Part shown: positions 34,801 through 46,063 of the stretch, piece after piece
Position numbering within the stretch: the first letter of the stretch is position 1
Layout of the letters: the number at the start of each line of letters is the position of its first letter
Assembly: GCF_024323335.1 (NCBI RefSeq)
Contig: NC_066579.1
Coordinates: 4,231,001 to 4,295,000, forward strand
Direction of reading: 5' to 3'
From: Lathyrus oleraceus
Taxonomy: Eukaryota; Streptophyta; Magnoliopsida; Fabales; Fabaceae
Length of the DNA: 64,000 nucleotides
Position numbers and translations under genes: made by a program
Notes under the pieces: generated by a model
What the model was told of the DNA's origin: nothing
The model's input: only the letters and a program-made list of their open reading frames with translations
The model's database searches: none

Positions 34801-36258
34801 ATCTTTAGCCTCCAAAGTCGCTAACAGCATAAACAACTCTGCCCCATCTACTACTGCCTCATTCACCTGCCTTGCTGATAGAAACAAACTTTTTCCTTCC
34901 TCAATCTCAGGAAAGATCACAGTCTTATCAAAACAGTTGATATAAACTCGGTTAAACACCAACCAGTTCATACCCAAGATAACATCAATCTGCACTAGTG
35001 GAAGACACACGAGGTCCATCCCAAAGTCTCTACCAAAAATACTCAAAGGACAATTTAAACAAACTGAAGTAGTAGTCACTGAACCCTTCGCAGGAGTATC
35101 AATCACCATACTTCCATGCATCTCAGATATCTCTAACTTAAGTTTCACAGCATAATCCAAAGATATAAAGGAATGAGTCGCACATGTGTCAATAATAGCT
35201 ACAAGAGGAAAGCCATTAATATAACACGTACCTCGGATCAAACGATCATCTGCAGAAGTCTCCGAACCCGATAAAGCAAAAACCTTGCCTCCCGACTGGT
35301 TCTCTTTCTTCGGCTGAGGACACTGTGGACTGATATGACCCACTTCTCCATAGTTGAAACAAGTCACAGTCTTCAACCGGCACTCTGCAGCCAAGTGACC
35401 ACCTTTTCCACACTTGAAACACTTCTTCTCAGCACTGGTACACTCATGGAAACGATGTCCAGCCTGACCACATCTATAACACTTAGCAGGGGCACTGGAG
35501 TCTCCCCCACTAGGTCTCTTCATCCCACTCTGTCTCTGGAAACCTTTTCCAGCTGCATACGGTTTCCCACGATCATTCTGATTCTTGCCTTTCCTATCAA
35601 CCCTCTGCTGATAGCTCTCCGCTCTGGCTTTGGTATCCTGTTCAAAAATCCTGCAACAGTCAACCAAATCAGAAAACACTCTAATCCGTTGATACCCAAT
35701 AGCCTGCTTAATCTCGGGACGTAACCCGTTCTCAAACTTCACACATTTCGAGAATTCCCCAGTAGCCTCATCATAGGGAGTGTAATACTTCGACAGCTCT
35801 GTGAACTTAGCAGCATACTCAGTAACAGACCGGTTGCCCTGCTTCAATTCTAAGAACTCTATCTCTTTCTTTCCTCTAACATCCTCTGGAAAATACTTCC
35901 TCAGGAATCTCTCTCTGAACACAGCCCAAGTGATCTCAGCATTCCCAGCAGATTCCAACTCAGTGCGGGTAGCAACCCACCAATCATCTGCTTCTTCTGA
36001 CAGCATATGCGTACCGAACCTGACCTTCTGGTTATCGGCACACTCAGTCACTCGGAAGATTCTCTCGATCTCCTTCAACCACTTCTGAGCACCATCTGGA
36101 TCGTATGCTCCCTTGAACATTGGAGGATTGTTCTTCTGGAACTCACTCAGTTGACGAGCAGCTCCCATTCCCACAACATTCAGATTTCCTCCAAGTACTC
36201 CAGCTAGCATACCCAAAGCCTCAACAATCGCAGCATCATCTCTACCTCTTCCAGCCAT
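31866..36258 (-). pseudogene. Gag-Pol polyprotein of chromovirus, single frameshift
   Basis: The ATG at 36258 opens a frame that runs to about 33730; after a 1-base insertion near 33750 the frame continues to 31866. Domains in order: capsid-like Gag ([21 protein letters not shown]), three zinc knuckles ([14 protein letters not shown] and [14 protein letters not shown] intact; the third reads CFNYGEVGH, its second Cys lost), protease with [10 protein letters not shown] where DTGA is usual, RT ([11 protein letters not shown]), RNase H ([16 protein letters not shown]), integrase (HPGATK...C-C zinc domain, [24 protein letters not shown]). The tail ([17 protein letters not shown]) matches the end of a chromodomain, which targets insertion to chromatin. 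The frameshift falls in early RNase H. Unusual protease and knuckle residues suggest this copy is inactive. Confidence 0.92.
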
Positions 36259-36265
36259 CTCTATT

Positions 36266-38086
36266 CTGAAAACCCAACAAGCTAAAACAATAAGTACTGA
36301 TAGGGTTACACAACACCTATCACGTACAGGGAAACAGAATAATTACGACTCGACTCGACCGACTATGCTCTGATACCACTAATGTAACACCCTTCTAAAT
36401 TACCCCAATTATTTAATTAACACAACAAGTATATACATCAGAGTAAAGGTGCAATTAAGGGTGTCACACAAACACTTCACACCATTCACCATGATAACTG
36501 TCATGCTCTTTTATTAATTCAAAACATAAAGCATTTGCACAATACACAGCGGATAGAGATTAAATCAATCATGCAAAACATGTAGCATATTACATGTAAA
36601 CAGGTTCACAACCAACAATAAAACATTTAAAACATCCCATCCCGATGTTACATCTACCAGAGCATGACCCACTAAGGAACTACACTAGACTTCAAGCACT
36701 AGCTCCTACTCAATCACTGCTCGTTACCTGAAAAATAGTTGTAAGGGTGAGTTCCTCAATCGATATAATAAGCATTATAAAATATCATGCAATGTTAAGT
36801 AATTTAACACATTTCATCACCCTAATCATAACACACATTCAGTAACGGCACATCAACTCAAACATCATACTCAACACCAACACAAAACACACGTATAATA
36901 TTGGAATACATCCATTCATATTATACGCCATACATACATTATGCAATGAGACTCCATGCATGCGGTACCGACTATTCGTGAACATATAGTTCAACTTCAC
37001 CGACCAAATCCAGGTACGGCTACCAAGCTCACTAGTCCCACTCATTTGAGACCTAGTGACTCACATCACTAATTCCTCACCATGGGAATTAGCTACCACC
37101 CCAAGGGCCATGCTATGCACGCTAATCACCTAGCATGCAAACATCAACAACAGTCCAAAATGACTAACATCACTAATTCCTCACCATGGGAATTAGCTAC
37201 CACCATAAAGGCCACATTACGCTATGCCAAATCACCTAGCATGCAGCATCAACAACAATCCACAATGGACATATGCTCACACTCTAAGCCATAAAACAGT
37301 CCATCCATAATTACATACATAATATATACATTCACAACATTATGCATATTTTCACTCATCATCAGCATATTTATCACATAATCATATTATGTCATGCCAA
37401 ATAATTCAGTCACAGTATTAGCACACTCTACTAATACCTATCCTACTCAAAACAACGGGAAATAATCCCTACTATATCACACACCGATATAGGCCAATCA
37501 CCAATTATGTTCACAACATTAAAATATCAATTTTTCCAATTTCCAACAGTGTTAACCGGTTAACGCCCTGGGTTAACCGGTTAACGCAGGACAGAACACG
37601 CTTCCTGGCCAATTTTAACAGTGTTAACCGGTTAACGCCCTGGGTTAACCGGTTAACGCAGACAGAACAACAATTTCTCAGAAATCACAACAGTGTTAAC
37701 CGGTTAACACCCTGGGTTAACCGGTTAACGCAGACAAAACAGCAATTTTTCCCAATTCATAACAGTGTTAACCGGTTAACACCCTGGGTTAACCGGTTAA
37801 CGCAAGACAGAAAGCTGTTCCTGCGCTAACACGAAGCAGAATGCAGAATTCTCCGCATTTTCCGCCGTTGGAGGACTTCCGGACCTCCGATTTCAATTCC
37901 GTAAAAAGCTACACTTTCGGGAAATCAAGACTCATCCAATTACAGAGTCAATTACAGCTTTAACACAACTTATCCAACACCATTTTTCAGCATTCAACAT
38001 CCCAATTAGGGTCAAATCAATGGCTTATCACTACCCATTACATGTTAACCCATAATACCCATTAAACGACGATAAACCCCCCTTAC
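36266..38086 (-). other. Candidate leader intron of chromovirus (contains primer-binding site)
   Basis: On the minus strand the donor CAG|GTAAGG is at 38087/38086 in the 5' LTR, after a GA-rich leader that follows the TATA-like box. The acceptor GTTGGGTTTTCAG ends at 36266, and the gag ATG is 7 nt further. Splicing would remove 1821 nt: the palindrome array, the rest of the LTR and the tRNA-Met primer site (GCTCTGATACCA on the plus strand, 36367-36378). This would leave a short-leader mRNA. Inferred from sequence; no transcript evidence. Confidence 0.5.
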
Positions 38087-38369
38087 CTGAGTAAATCCGG
38101 CAATCTTTTCAGCTTCAAGCTTTTCCTTTCTTCAACCCTTGCTCTCTTGCTCTTCCTCTTTGCCCTTTTCTCACTTTTCAGCCGCTTCTCTGCTTTTCAC
38201 GTGAAACCATTTCTTTATCAAATGGGACTCTTTTTCTTATTTCCAACTTATATATATTTTCCAATAATAATAATAATAATAATCCAATAATTCCAATTAT
38301 TTAATTAAATTAATAAATATAATATTAACTTATATTAAATAATTATCTTATTTTTATCGGGGTGTTACA
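36383..38369 (-). repeat. 5' LTR of chromovirus
   Basis: 1987 bp, the upstream LTR on the minus strand. It has the same TATA-like box (near 38255), splice-donor-like site (38086), palindrome array (37551-37801) and 103-bp tandem duplication as the left LTR, but lacks the 41-bp duplication. Confidence 0.93.
37551..37801. repeat. Array of eight GTTAACCGGTTAAC palindromes (right LTR)
   Basis: Starts at 37551, 37572, 37623, 37644, 37695, 37716, 37767 and 37788: the same 21/72-bp grid as the left LTR. All eight are perfect, although spacer bases differ between the LTRs. Confidence 0.85.
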
Positions 38370-38374
38370 GGTAT

Positions 38375-39934
38375 CCAATATCATACTCGGATAACAACAT
38401 CTGCCAACGGGAAATTCTCCCAGTTAAAGCAGGATTCTCGAAAATATATTTGATTGGATCCATTTTGGATATCAACCAAGTGGTATGATTCAACATATAC
38501 TAACGCAAACACTTAGCAGCCCAAGCCAATGTGCAATAAGTCTTTTCAAGCGTAGAATACCGAGTCTCACAGTCGGTGAATTTCTTACTGAGGTAGTAAA
38601 TTGCATATTCTTTCTTTCCAGTTTCATCTTGCTGACCAAGAACACAACCCATACTCTCTTCGAGCATAGTCAAATACATGATCAAAGGTCTTCCTTCCAC
38701 AGGCGGAGACAGAATCAGAGGCTCAAGCAGATACTCTTTAGTACTGTCAAAATCTTTCTGGAAATATTCGGTCCAATCACAAGACTTATCTTTCCGAAGA
38801 AGCTTGAATATAGGCGCATACATGGCAGTCATATGCGATATAAATCTCTAGATGTAATTCAAGCGGCCAAGAAAACCTCTAACCTGCTTCTCATTTTTTG
38901 GCGCAGGCATCTCTTGTATTGCTTTGACCTTGGCAGGATCAACTTCAATACCCTTCTCACTGACGATAAATCCCAACAACTTACCAGAACGAACACCAAA
39001 TGTACACTTATTGGGATTCAAGCGGAGTTTGTACTTCCTCAAACGCTGGAATAACTTCAACAAATGCTCAACATGATCTTCTTCATCACTTGATTTAGCA
39101 ATCATGTCATCAACATAGACTTCAATCTCTTTATGCATCATATCATGAAAAAGAGTGGCCATAGCTCTCTGGTATGTTGCACCAGCATTCTTTAAACCGA
39201 AAGGCATCACTCTATAACAGAATATTCCCTAGGGTGTAATGAATATGGTCTTCTCCATATCTTCGGGTGCCATCTTGATCTGATTATAACCGGAAAATCC
39301 GTCCATAAATGAAAAGACTTTGAATTTAGCTATGTTGTCTACCAATATATCAATGTGTGGCATAGCAAAATCATCTTTCGGACTAGCTTTGCTCAAATCT
39401 CTATAATCGACACACATGCGGACTTTTCCATCCTTCTTCGGAACATGCACAATATTGGTCACCCATTGCGGATACTTAGCAGTAACAAGGAAACTAACAT
39501 CAATTTGCTTTTGCACTTCTTCTTTGATCTTTATTGCCATTTCAGGGTGAGTCCTCCTCAATTTCTACTTGACTGGCAGGCATTCTGGCTTCAACGGTAA
39601 TTTATGCTCTACAATCTCAGAATCCAAACTAGGAATGTCTTGATAGGACCAAGCAAACACATCAGAATACTCTCTAAGAAGATTAATCAACCCCTTCTTA
39701 ACCTATGGACACAGTTGAGACCCAATTTTGACTTCCTTCACATCATCTTCGAAACCCAAGTTGACACACTCAATCTGCTCTTCGAATGGCTGAATGGCTT
39801 TTTCCTCCTGCTCAAGTAGACGCGATAATTCATCAAAGACTTCTTCATCACTTTCTTCCTCAGCCTCAAATACATGGAATTCAAAGTTTGGAGAAGGAGT
39901 AGGATCATTGTATTCAATGGGTTTAGTAACCAAC
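38375..39934 (-). pseudogene. RT and first RNase H of outer Ogre
   Basis: Minus strand from 39934. An acidic pre-RT segment (SDEEVFDELSRLLEQEE) is followed by RT with VRMCVDYRDLSKASPKDDF, FMDGFSGYNQI, MPFGLKNAGATYQRAM and the catalytic YVDDMIAKS. RNase H1 follows (PPVEGRPLIMYLTM, YYLSKKFTDCETRYSTLEKT, YMLNHTTWLISKMDP). Single nonsense codons occur at several places (near 39720, 39570, 39228, 38847, 38500) without large rearrangement. The coding sequence is cut at 38375 by the chromovirus and resumes at 29794. Confidence 0.9.
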
Positions 39935-40198
39935 CTGCATAATGATTTGATATTTTGATTTTAGAGAAATGAATTGTGACCAAATATTATACATATGGAT
40001 AATTTTGTTATTTATTTAATCATGTTTTATGTGATTACCATTTTTAGAAAATCAAGAAGTAAAAATAAAACATCATAGATGTGGATGAATAGAATTGCAT
40101 TTTATTGATGATAAAAATTAAAAAGTGCCCAACAATGTTCACTTCTCCCTTAGGCATAGGAGAAGGATTTTTCTCAAAATAATGAAAAGAAAAATTAC
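39935..40198 (-). other. Intron between protease and RT, outer Ogre
   Basis: Minus-strand donor AA|GTAATTTTT at 40198, T-rich body of 264 nt, acceptor ATTATGCAG ending at 39935. Joining AA to G restores a Lys codon and continues the frame into the pre-RT segment (phase 2). The stop that ends gag-pro is formed by the donor itself (AAG TAA). Same design as 10139-10383. Confidence 0.82.
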
Positions 40199-43100
40199 TT
40201 AGAGCGATGGACAATAACAGGAACATCAACACCAACCCAATTGTTGCAAGCCTTTCCATGCGTCACAAAATTGGTGCAGTCCTCATCTTCATCACCCTCA
40301 ATTACAGCAGCTGAGTGTTGTTCATTACCATGGATGAACCCTCCGCTACGGAAAATCGGTTGCACTTCTTCAGCTTTGATAATGAATGGCCCTGGTTGAA
40401 AACCCAGTCCGGCCCTATTCTTATTCTCGGGGACCTCTACCATACGACCCCACTGATCTGAACTGCCATCTTCAATAATTTTCTGCGCATCTTTGAAAGA
40501 GGACATGGGTGCCTTAGTTTTCTTAACTTCATCAATAGATAGAGCTTAAAACGGAGTTCCAACCTCCTCCTCAGCTTCCACATATGAAAAAGGCGAAAAA
40601 TGGCTTACAAATAACGCTTTCTCTCCACCTATAATGACAAGCTTGCCATTCTTCACAAATTTCAGTTTCTGATGTAGGGTGGACGTCACAGCTCCAGCCT
40701 CATGAATCCATGACCTTCCCAACAAGAAGCTATAGGTCGTGTGGATATCCATTACTTGAAAAGTAATTTGAAAATCACTCGGACCTATCTTTACTGGAAG
40801 GTCCACTTCACCAATGACGGTCTTATGAGAACCATCACAAGCTTTGACAATCACAACACTATACCTCATCGGGGCGCCTTGATATGATAATCTGGATAAA
40901 GTTGACTTGGGGAGTACATTTAAAGAAGAACCAGTATCGACCAACACATTTGAAAATGCATCCTCCTTACAGTTCATCGATATATGCAGTGTTAGATTGT
41001 GATTCCTGCCTTCCTTAGGAAGTTCTTCATCACAAAAGCTCAAGTTGTTGTAGCCACAATGTGGTCAAATTAATCCATAGTTACATTGTGTTCTACATAG
41101 GCTTTCCCCAACACTCTTTGCAATGCTTCTTTATGCGTTTCAGAATTCATGAGCAGAGACAACACTGAAATCTTTGAAGGAGTTTGAAGCAGCTGCTCCA
41201 CCATATTAAATTCACTTTTCTTAATCAATCTTAACACTTCATCGTCATCATTAGGCTTCAATTTTCTGGATTCACCATACTGACACATCGGAGCACTAAC
41301 TAGGTTCACTGCAGGTACCTCAACCTTCTCACCAACAGACACATCTTCTATCACTTCTTTTGGAAAAACAGGACCAAATACACGACCACTACGGGTCACC
41401 TTCGCAATATCGGCTATATTCACAATAGAATTGGTCGTAGGCAACATAACCTCATGGAATTATACTGGTATAAAACAACTTTATCGGATGCATACGGAAT
41501 GAAGCCCGCTAATTGTATCACTAACGACGATACTGATCTGTTAATGTTATTACTGCTGCTACTGTCAAACTGAATTACTACCCAATCAGGGGTCTTAAAC
41601 ACTAGAATGATTACATTGACATCATCTATATCCCTTGACTGTTGAATCTGGATTACATTCTCATCCATCAACTTCTGGATATCTCTCTTGACGATCCAAC
41701 AACCACGGGGGTTTACACTGCAAATTGCACAACCATCAAGGTCGTGCTCACAATCACTGATGGCACACAAGGTCCTATGCATCTCCACCAAGGACCTACG
41801 AATACGTCGCGCATTGAATACTTTGAAGTTTCCTAGACAACCATCTACCATATTAATAGAAGGATTACCATGAGCGGGCAATGGGTTAGCTTTTACGTTC
41901 GGCGCCTGGTCTTCAAAGGACACCATCCCACTTTTTACCAGTTTCTGGACCTCATACTTCAATGGGTAACAATTCTCAATATCATGGTCAGGATCTCCTT
42001 GATGAAAGGCACAACGGAGTTCAGGCTTATACCACCATGGAAATGGTTCTGGAATTTGCGGCGGATTCCTTGGCTGGAGTAGGTTCTTGAGAACCAAAGA
42101 CGGGTAAAGTTTGGCGTATGATATAGGAGTAGGGTCAAAAGAGACCTTCTTCCTTTCGAAGTTTGGTTGTTGTTGTTGTAGTTGTCCGTTCTTTGTTGCG
42201 GCAGTTTTTTAAAATACTAGAATAACTAATGAAACATGATGATGATGGTGATGTGGTTGCGGAATTATTTTGACATGAGGCATCCTCTGCCTCCCTACTC
42301 ACACTGCATTAGTCTCACCTTCCTTCTTTCTGGCAAAATTGCTTCCATACTTCTTGCTCGATGACACCTCTTCCTTAGACAGACGTCCCTCTCGGACTCC
42401 TTCCTCTAATATCATCCCCATGTTTACCATCTCAGTAAAGTCACTGGGGGCACTAGCAATCATTCGTTCGTAATAAAACGACCTCAGGGTCTTAAGGAAA
42501 ATCTTGGTCATTTCCTTTTGTTCCAACGGAGGATTGATATGAGCGGCAAACTCTCTCCATCTTCGGGCATACTCTTTGAATGTCTCTTTGTCCTTCTGAG
42601 ACATAGACCTCAGCTGGTCTCTATCACACGCCATGTCCACATTGTACTTATACTATTTCATAAAAGCTTCACCCAAATTGTTAAATGTGCGAACACTTGC
42701 ACTATCTAGCCACATGTACCACTTCAAAACGACACCAGTCAGAATGTCTTGGAAGTAGTGAATTAATAATTGATCATTATCAGTTTGCGTTGACATTTTC
42801 CTGGCATACATGACGAGGTGGCTAAGCGGACAAGTATTCCCCTTATACTTTTAAAAGTCAGGGACTTTGAACTTCATCAGGATCTTGACATTCGACACTA
42901 AGCAAAGTTCAGCAACGCTCTTACCGAACAAGTCCTTTCCTCTTAATGTCTTCAATTCCTTTCATAGCTCAATGAATTAATCCTTCATATCATCCATCGT
43001 CTCATAAACATCGGAGCCCTCAGACGACTCAGAATGATAGATGGTGTCCTTAACACGAGGTAAAGTGTGAATAACTAGAGGTGGAACAGACATGACCAAG

Positions 43101-43455
43101 ATAGATGCCGGTAAAGAAGCAAATGTGGGTTCAAACCCTTTAGGCATGAAATTCGGTGGCATTCCCCACGGGAATCCGACAGGCATAGTCAGACCAGGTT
43201 GAGCAGTAGCAACAAGCGCAGTTGAGGTAGCAACCTCTGAGATGACAGTCCTTTGAGAAGGAGAGTTGCAGGAGTTAGAGAAGATTGATTCTGATCAGCT
43301 AGAAGAGACTCCATCATAGCAGTTAGATGAGCTATCCCATCCTTCAGTTCTCGGTTCTCTTGCTCCAAATGTTCCATGATTCTCGGTTGATTGGCGCGAG
43401 TGTGGTATCGGTGAGTCAGCTTGGATGAAGCACAAAAGAATAACCGATAAGACAT
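40199..43455 (-). pseudogene. Gag and protease of outer Ogre
   Basis: The ATG at 43455 immediately follows a strong acceptor (TTTCTTCTTCCAG). The N-terminus has MEHLEQENRELKDGIAHLT, a coiled coil. The central retrotransposon gag domain lies at about 42940-42299 (RDQLRSMSQKDKETFKEYARRWREF). The knuckle CAFHQGDPDHDIENC (CX2HX5HX4C) is near 42010. Protease at 41043-40546 has VLVDTGSSLNVLP as active-site block and FLLGRSWIH as flap-side block. The frame ends at the intron donor. Several stops and frameshifts (near 43190, 42850, 42660, 42200, 41440-41060) inactivate it. Confidence 0.85.
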
Positions 43456-43470
43456 CTGGAAGAAGAAACC
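43456..43470 (-). promoter_or_regulatory. Splice-acceptor-like site abutting the gag ATG, outer Ogre
   Basis: Minus strand TTTCTTCTTCCAG followed directly by ATG. The 13-nt pyrimidine tract plus CAG is a textbook plant acceptor. It could give a gag mRNA that skips ORF1. Splicing not demonstrated. Confidence 0.45.
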
Positions 43471-43879
43471 TGTTTATGCAAATGATGCATGAAATGCAAT
43501 GTTTTTTATTGTTTTTGTTTTCAAGGAACATACTAGTTTATTTGCAAATATATAATAACAATGATAAGAATTTGATTGACCATAAAAATCTCTTTTATTC
43601 ATAATTTTTTTAGAAGGATTACATTGAGTACAATTTCAGAAGCCAAAATGCAAATACAAGAGAAAATGAAACTAATCATCCTAAGGATCCCATAACAATG
43701 TCAGATGATCTAGCTGCAGACGCGTACTTCCATCGGATGCGTCGAATCTTGGTCTCAAAAGATGTCTTCATATAAGCCTTCTCAAGGACAAGCTGATCAA
43801 CAATCTTCTTCCAGGCACCAGAAGACTGAGGCATACTAGAGGAAGATGGACCCTCTGGGTCTCTCTGTCTCTTTACTAC

Positions 43880-45183
43880 TCAGTCTTCAAGAATCTCAAT
43901 AAGTGCATTGTTGTCTTTTGACTCAAGTTGCAACTCTTCATGCTTTTGGCTCAAAGCATGGAACTGTTCTTCCCACATATCCTTCTTTTGCTTCATCTTG
44001 GCGAGTGTGTCTTCCAACTCCTCTACATCTTGGTTAGGGAGAGTTAATGGCTCAACCATAACCATAGATATAGGTCTCTCACAAGCATAAGGAATCTTCA
44101 ACTCCAAAGCTCTCTTCTTCACCCAAGTAGTGTAAGCCTCCATAGCTACATAGTTGCACGGACCAAGCTCAGATCTTCCTTTCTTATGCATATTATGCTA
44201 ATCATGCATCATCTTCTGTTTCAAATTTTGGGGATCTTTACCCTCTTGATAGAAAAGACCTTCTAACTAAGTGTTATTAGGTTTGTCTCTCAAGGGGAAC
44301 CCAAGTTGACGACGAGCCAAAGCAGGGTTATAGTTAATTCCTCCTTGTGTGCCAATGAGAGGCACATTAGAGAATTCACCACAACTATCAATAATATCCA
44401 AGCTACTCAATGAATAATCATACCAAGCAATATCATCATTAGTGATGGACGTAAGTCTCTGAGACCACCGTAGACATTGTTTGTTCTCCATAAAAGCAGG
44501 CGTCTGAGGAAAGTGCGAAATAAACGACTTGTACAGAAGAGGAACACAACACACAATAGTTCCCCCACCTTTAGAATTCCTCAAATGCAAAGAGAAGTAC
44601 ATATCACCTAACAGAGTAGGCATAAGATTCCCGATCAAGAAGATTCTAATGGCGTTAACATCAATAAAACCGTCAATGTTAGGGAACAAAGCCAAACCAT
44701 AGATGAGCAACACAAAGATGGCTTCAAAGGCATAAACACTACCGGCTTGAGCAAAGGAAGTAGCTTCCCAATAAGGATCTCAGAAGTAAACCCAAACGTT
44801 CCTCATTTCTTCACCCAATGAGCCTCAATCTCAGACTTCTTCAGATTAAGAGCTTCAACTATAATATGAGATCTGGGAATCTCCTCTAATCCAATAAAAG
44901 GCAACTTATCAGAAACAGGAATTCCCAAGAGATGGGCATACTCCTCTAACATAGGCATAAGCTGATAACCAGGAAAAGTGAAGCAACGGTAAAGAGGGTC
45001 ATAGAACTAAACCAACACGCTCAAGAGTCCTTTAACCACATCAGTAGATAACACAGATAGAAGCTTCCAATGACGTTTCTTGAAGTCCAAGGGATCTAAT
45101 ACAAAAGATGATATCTTCCTTAGCTCTTTCAAGCTGGTACATCTGAAACTGTACTTCTTAGTATTCCTTCGTCCATAATCCAT
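43880..45183 (-). pseudogene. ORF1 of outer Ogre (extra ORF upstream of gag)
   Basis: Minus strand from the ATG at 45183. It shows DPLYRCFTFPGYQLMPMLEEYAHLLGIPV near the N-terminus, then FEAIFVLLIYGLALFPNIDGF, and a WSQRL...WYDYSL block. A Glu/Lys-rich coiled coil forms the C-terminus (VEELEDTLAKMKQKKDMWEEQ). The pattern resembles the plant-mobile-domain type of transposon-derived plant protein, from memory. Ogre elements are known for such an ORF of unknown role. In-frame stops near 45010, 44800, 44267 and 44200 break it, but the reading frame is otherwise continuous over about 430 codons. It has no recognisable catalytic motif. Confidence 0.75.
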
Positions 45184-45186
45184 GGC

Positions 45187-45206
45187 CTGAAAATATTTGC
45201 AAATAA
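45187..45206 (-). promoter_or_regulatory. Splice-acceptor-like site before ORF1, outer Ogre
   Basis: Minus strand TTTGCAAATATTTTCAG ending at 45187, then GCC and the ORF1 ATG at 45183. A matching donor in the LTR is unclear; candidates are A|GTAAGTG near 47641 and AA|GTAAGA near 46862. Confidence 0.4.
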
Positions 45207-46036
45207 AATCTCAGTTCCTTGAAGCTATTTTTTCGTGTAATGAATGTTATGATGCGCATGAATGCATGAATGCAACAATCAGAAATAAGGGATCACACAC
45301 AAGGTAAACAAACAAAGGTCAAACGATGAATCAAGGCATTGTCAAGATCAATCATCTATTTTGGTGGATTACGGTTTTCACCTTATCAACACCCAAGTTC
45401 CATTGATATTTATAAGACTTGATTGGATCAACCAAGAATCAAGGGTTTGTTTTGAGTCACGAGCATGGAGTCAGGTTAAGAACCATCCCAAAGGAGTGTA
45501 CTAAGGATTAAAACTTGTAGATCATGCTCTAAAAAGTTCCCAGAGTCTTAATTCCATCCATCGGATATTATAGGTTAGGACGATTGACTCATCGACCCAT
45601 AATATTCTCAAGAGAAACTCGTCTGAGTATAGTATCACGTAACAATTGTTATCAAGTCTACACTTGAACAGTCTCTGCACTATGTCCTAAATAGGCCAAG
45701 TTGGGTTAAATATTCTACGGTTCTCATCTTCTCGGACCCCAAATCAGAGAAAGTAATGTCTAACCACAAATAACTTGTGTGACAACAATAACTCCAAAAG
45801 GGTATCCACTGAGTAGATGTGTTTCAAGCCAACTTGTTAAGGACTACTCTGCACAAGTCGAACATGACTATACCATCCTCCTATCTTAATTGCACTCAAG
45901 TTTGTGTTAGAACTTATCTCACCACTCAAAGATCACCAAACACAACAAGCAGATTATATCACACAAACAAATATACAAACATCAAATATACAAATACATA
46001 CACATAAAAAATTAGGCTAAACCCACTGGAGACTAC
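45207..46036 (-). other. 5' leader of outer Ogre, no gene seen
   Basis: Between the primer-binding site and ORF1. No long frame on either strand and no repeat recognised. Confidence 0.6.
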
Positions 46037-46054
46037 TCCCCAGCAAAGTCGCCA
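46037..46054 (-). other. Primer-binding site of outer Ogre
   Basis: Minus-strand TGGCGACTTTGCTGGGGA, nine bases after the LTR end at 46064. Ogre-type (tRNA-Arg class) primer site. Confidence 0.85.
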
Positions 46055-46063
46055 CTTAATTTC

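Larger units (their letters stand above)
29800..38369 (-). mobile_element. Tekay/Del-like chromovirus (Ty3/gypsy), young
   Basis: LTRs of 2024 and 1987 bp (29800-31823, 36383-38369) in the outer Ogre. GGTAT is duplicated at 29795-29799 and 38370-38374. LTR ends are TGTAACACCC...GGGGTGTTACA. On the minus strand: tRNA-Met primer site (36378-36367), one gag-pol frame, a C-terminal chromodomain-like tail, a purine tract. The LTRs differ by about 15 substitutions (under 1%) plus a few indels, one of them an approximately 41-bp duplication in the left LTR. The coding region has one frameshift and a few unusual residues. Lineage assigned from the chromodomain and LTR ends; Tekay is the best guess. 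Confidence 0.92.
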
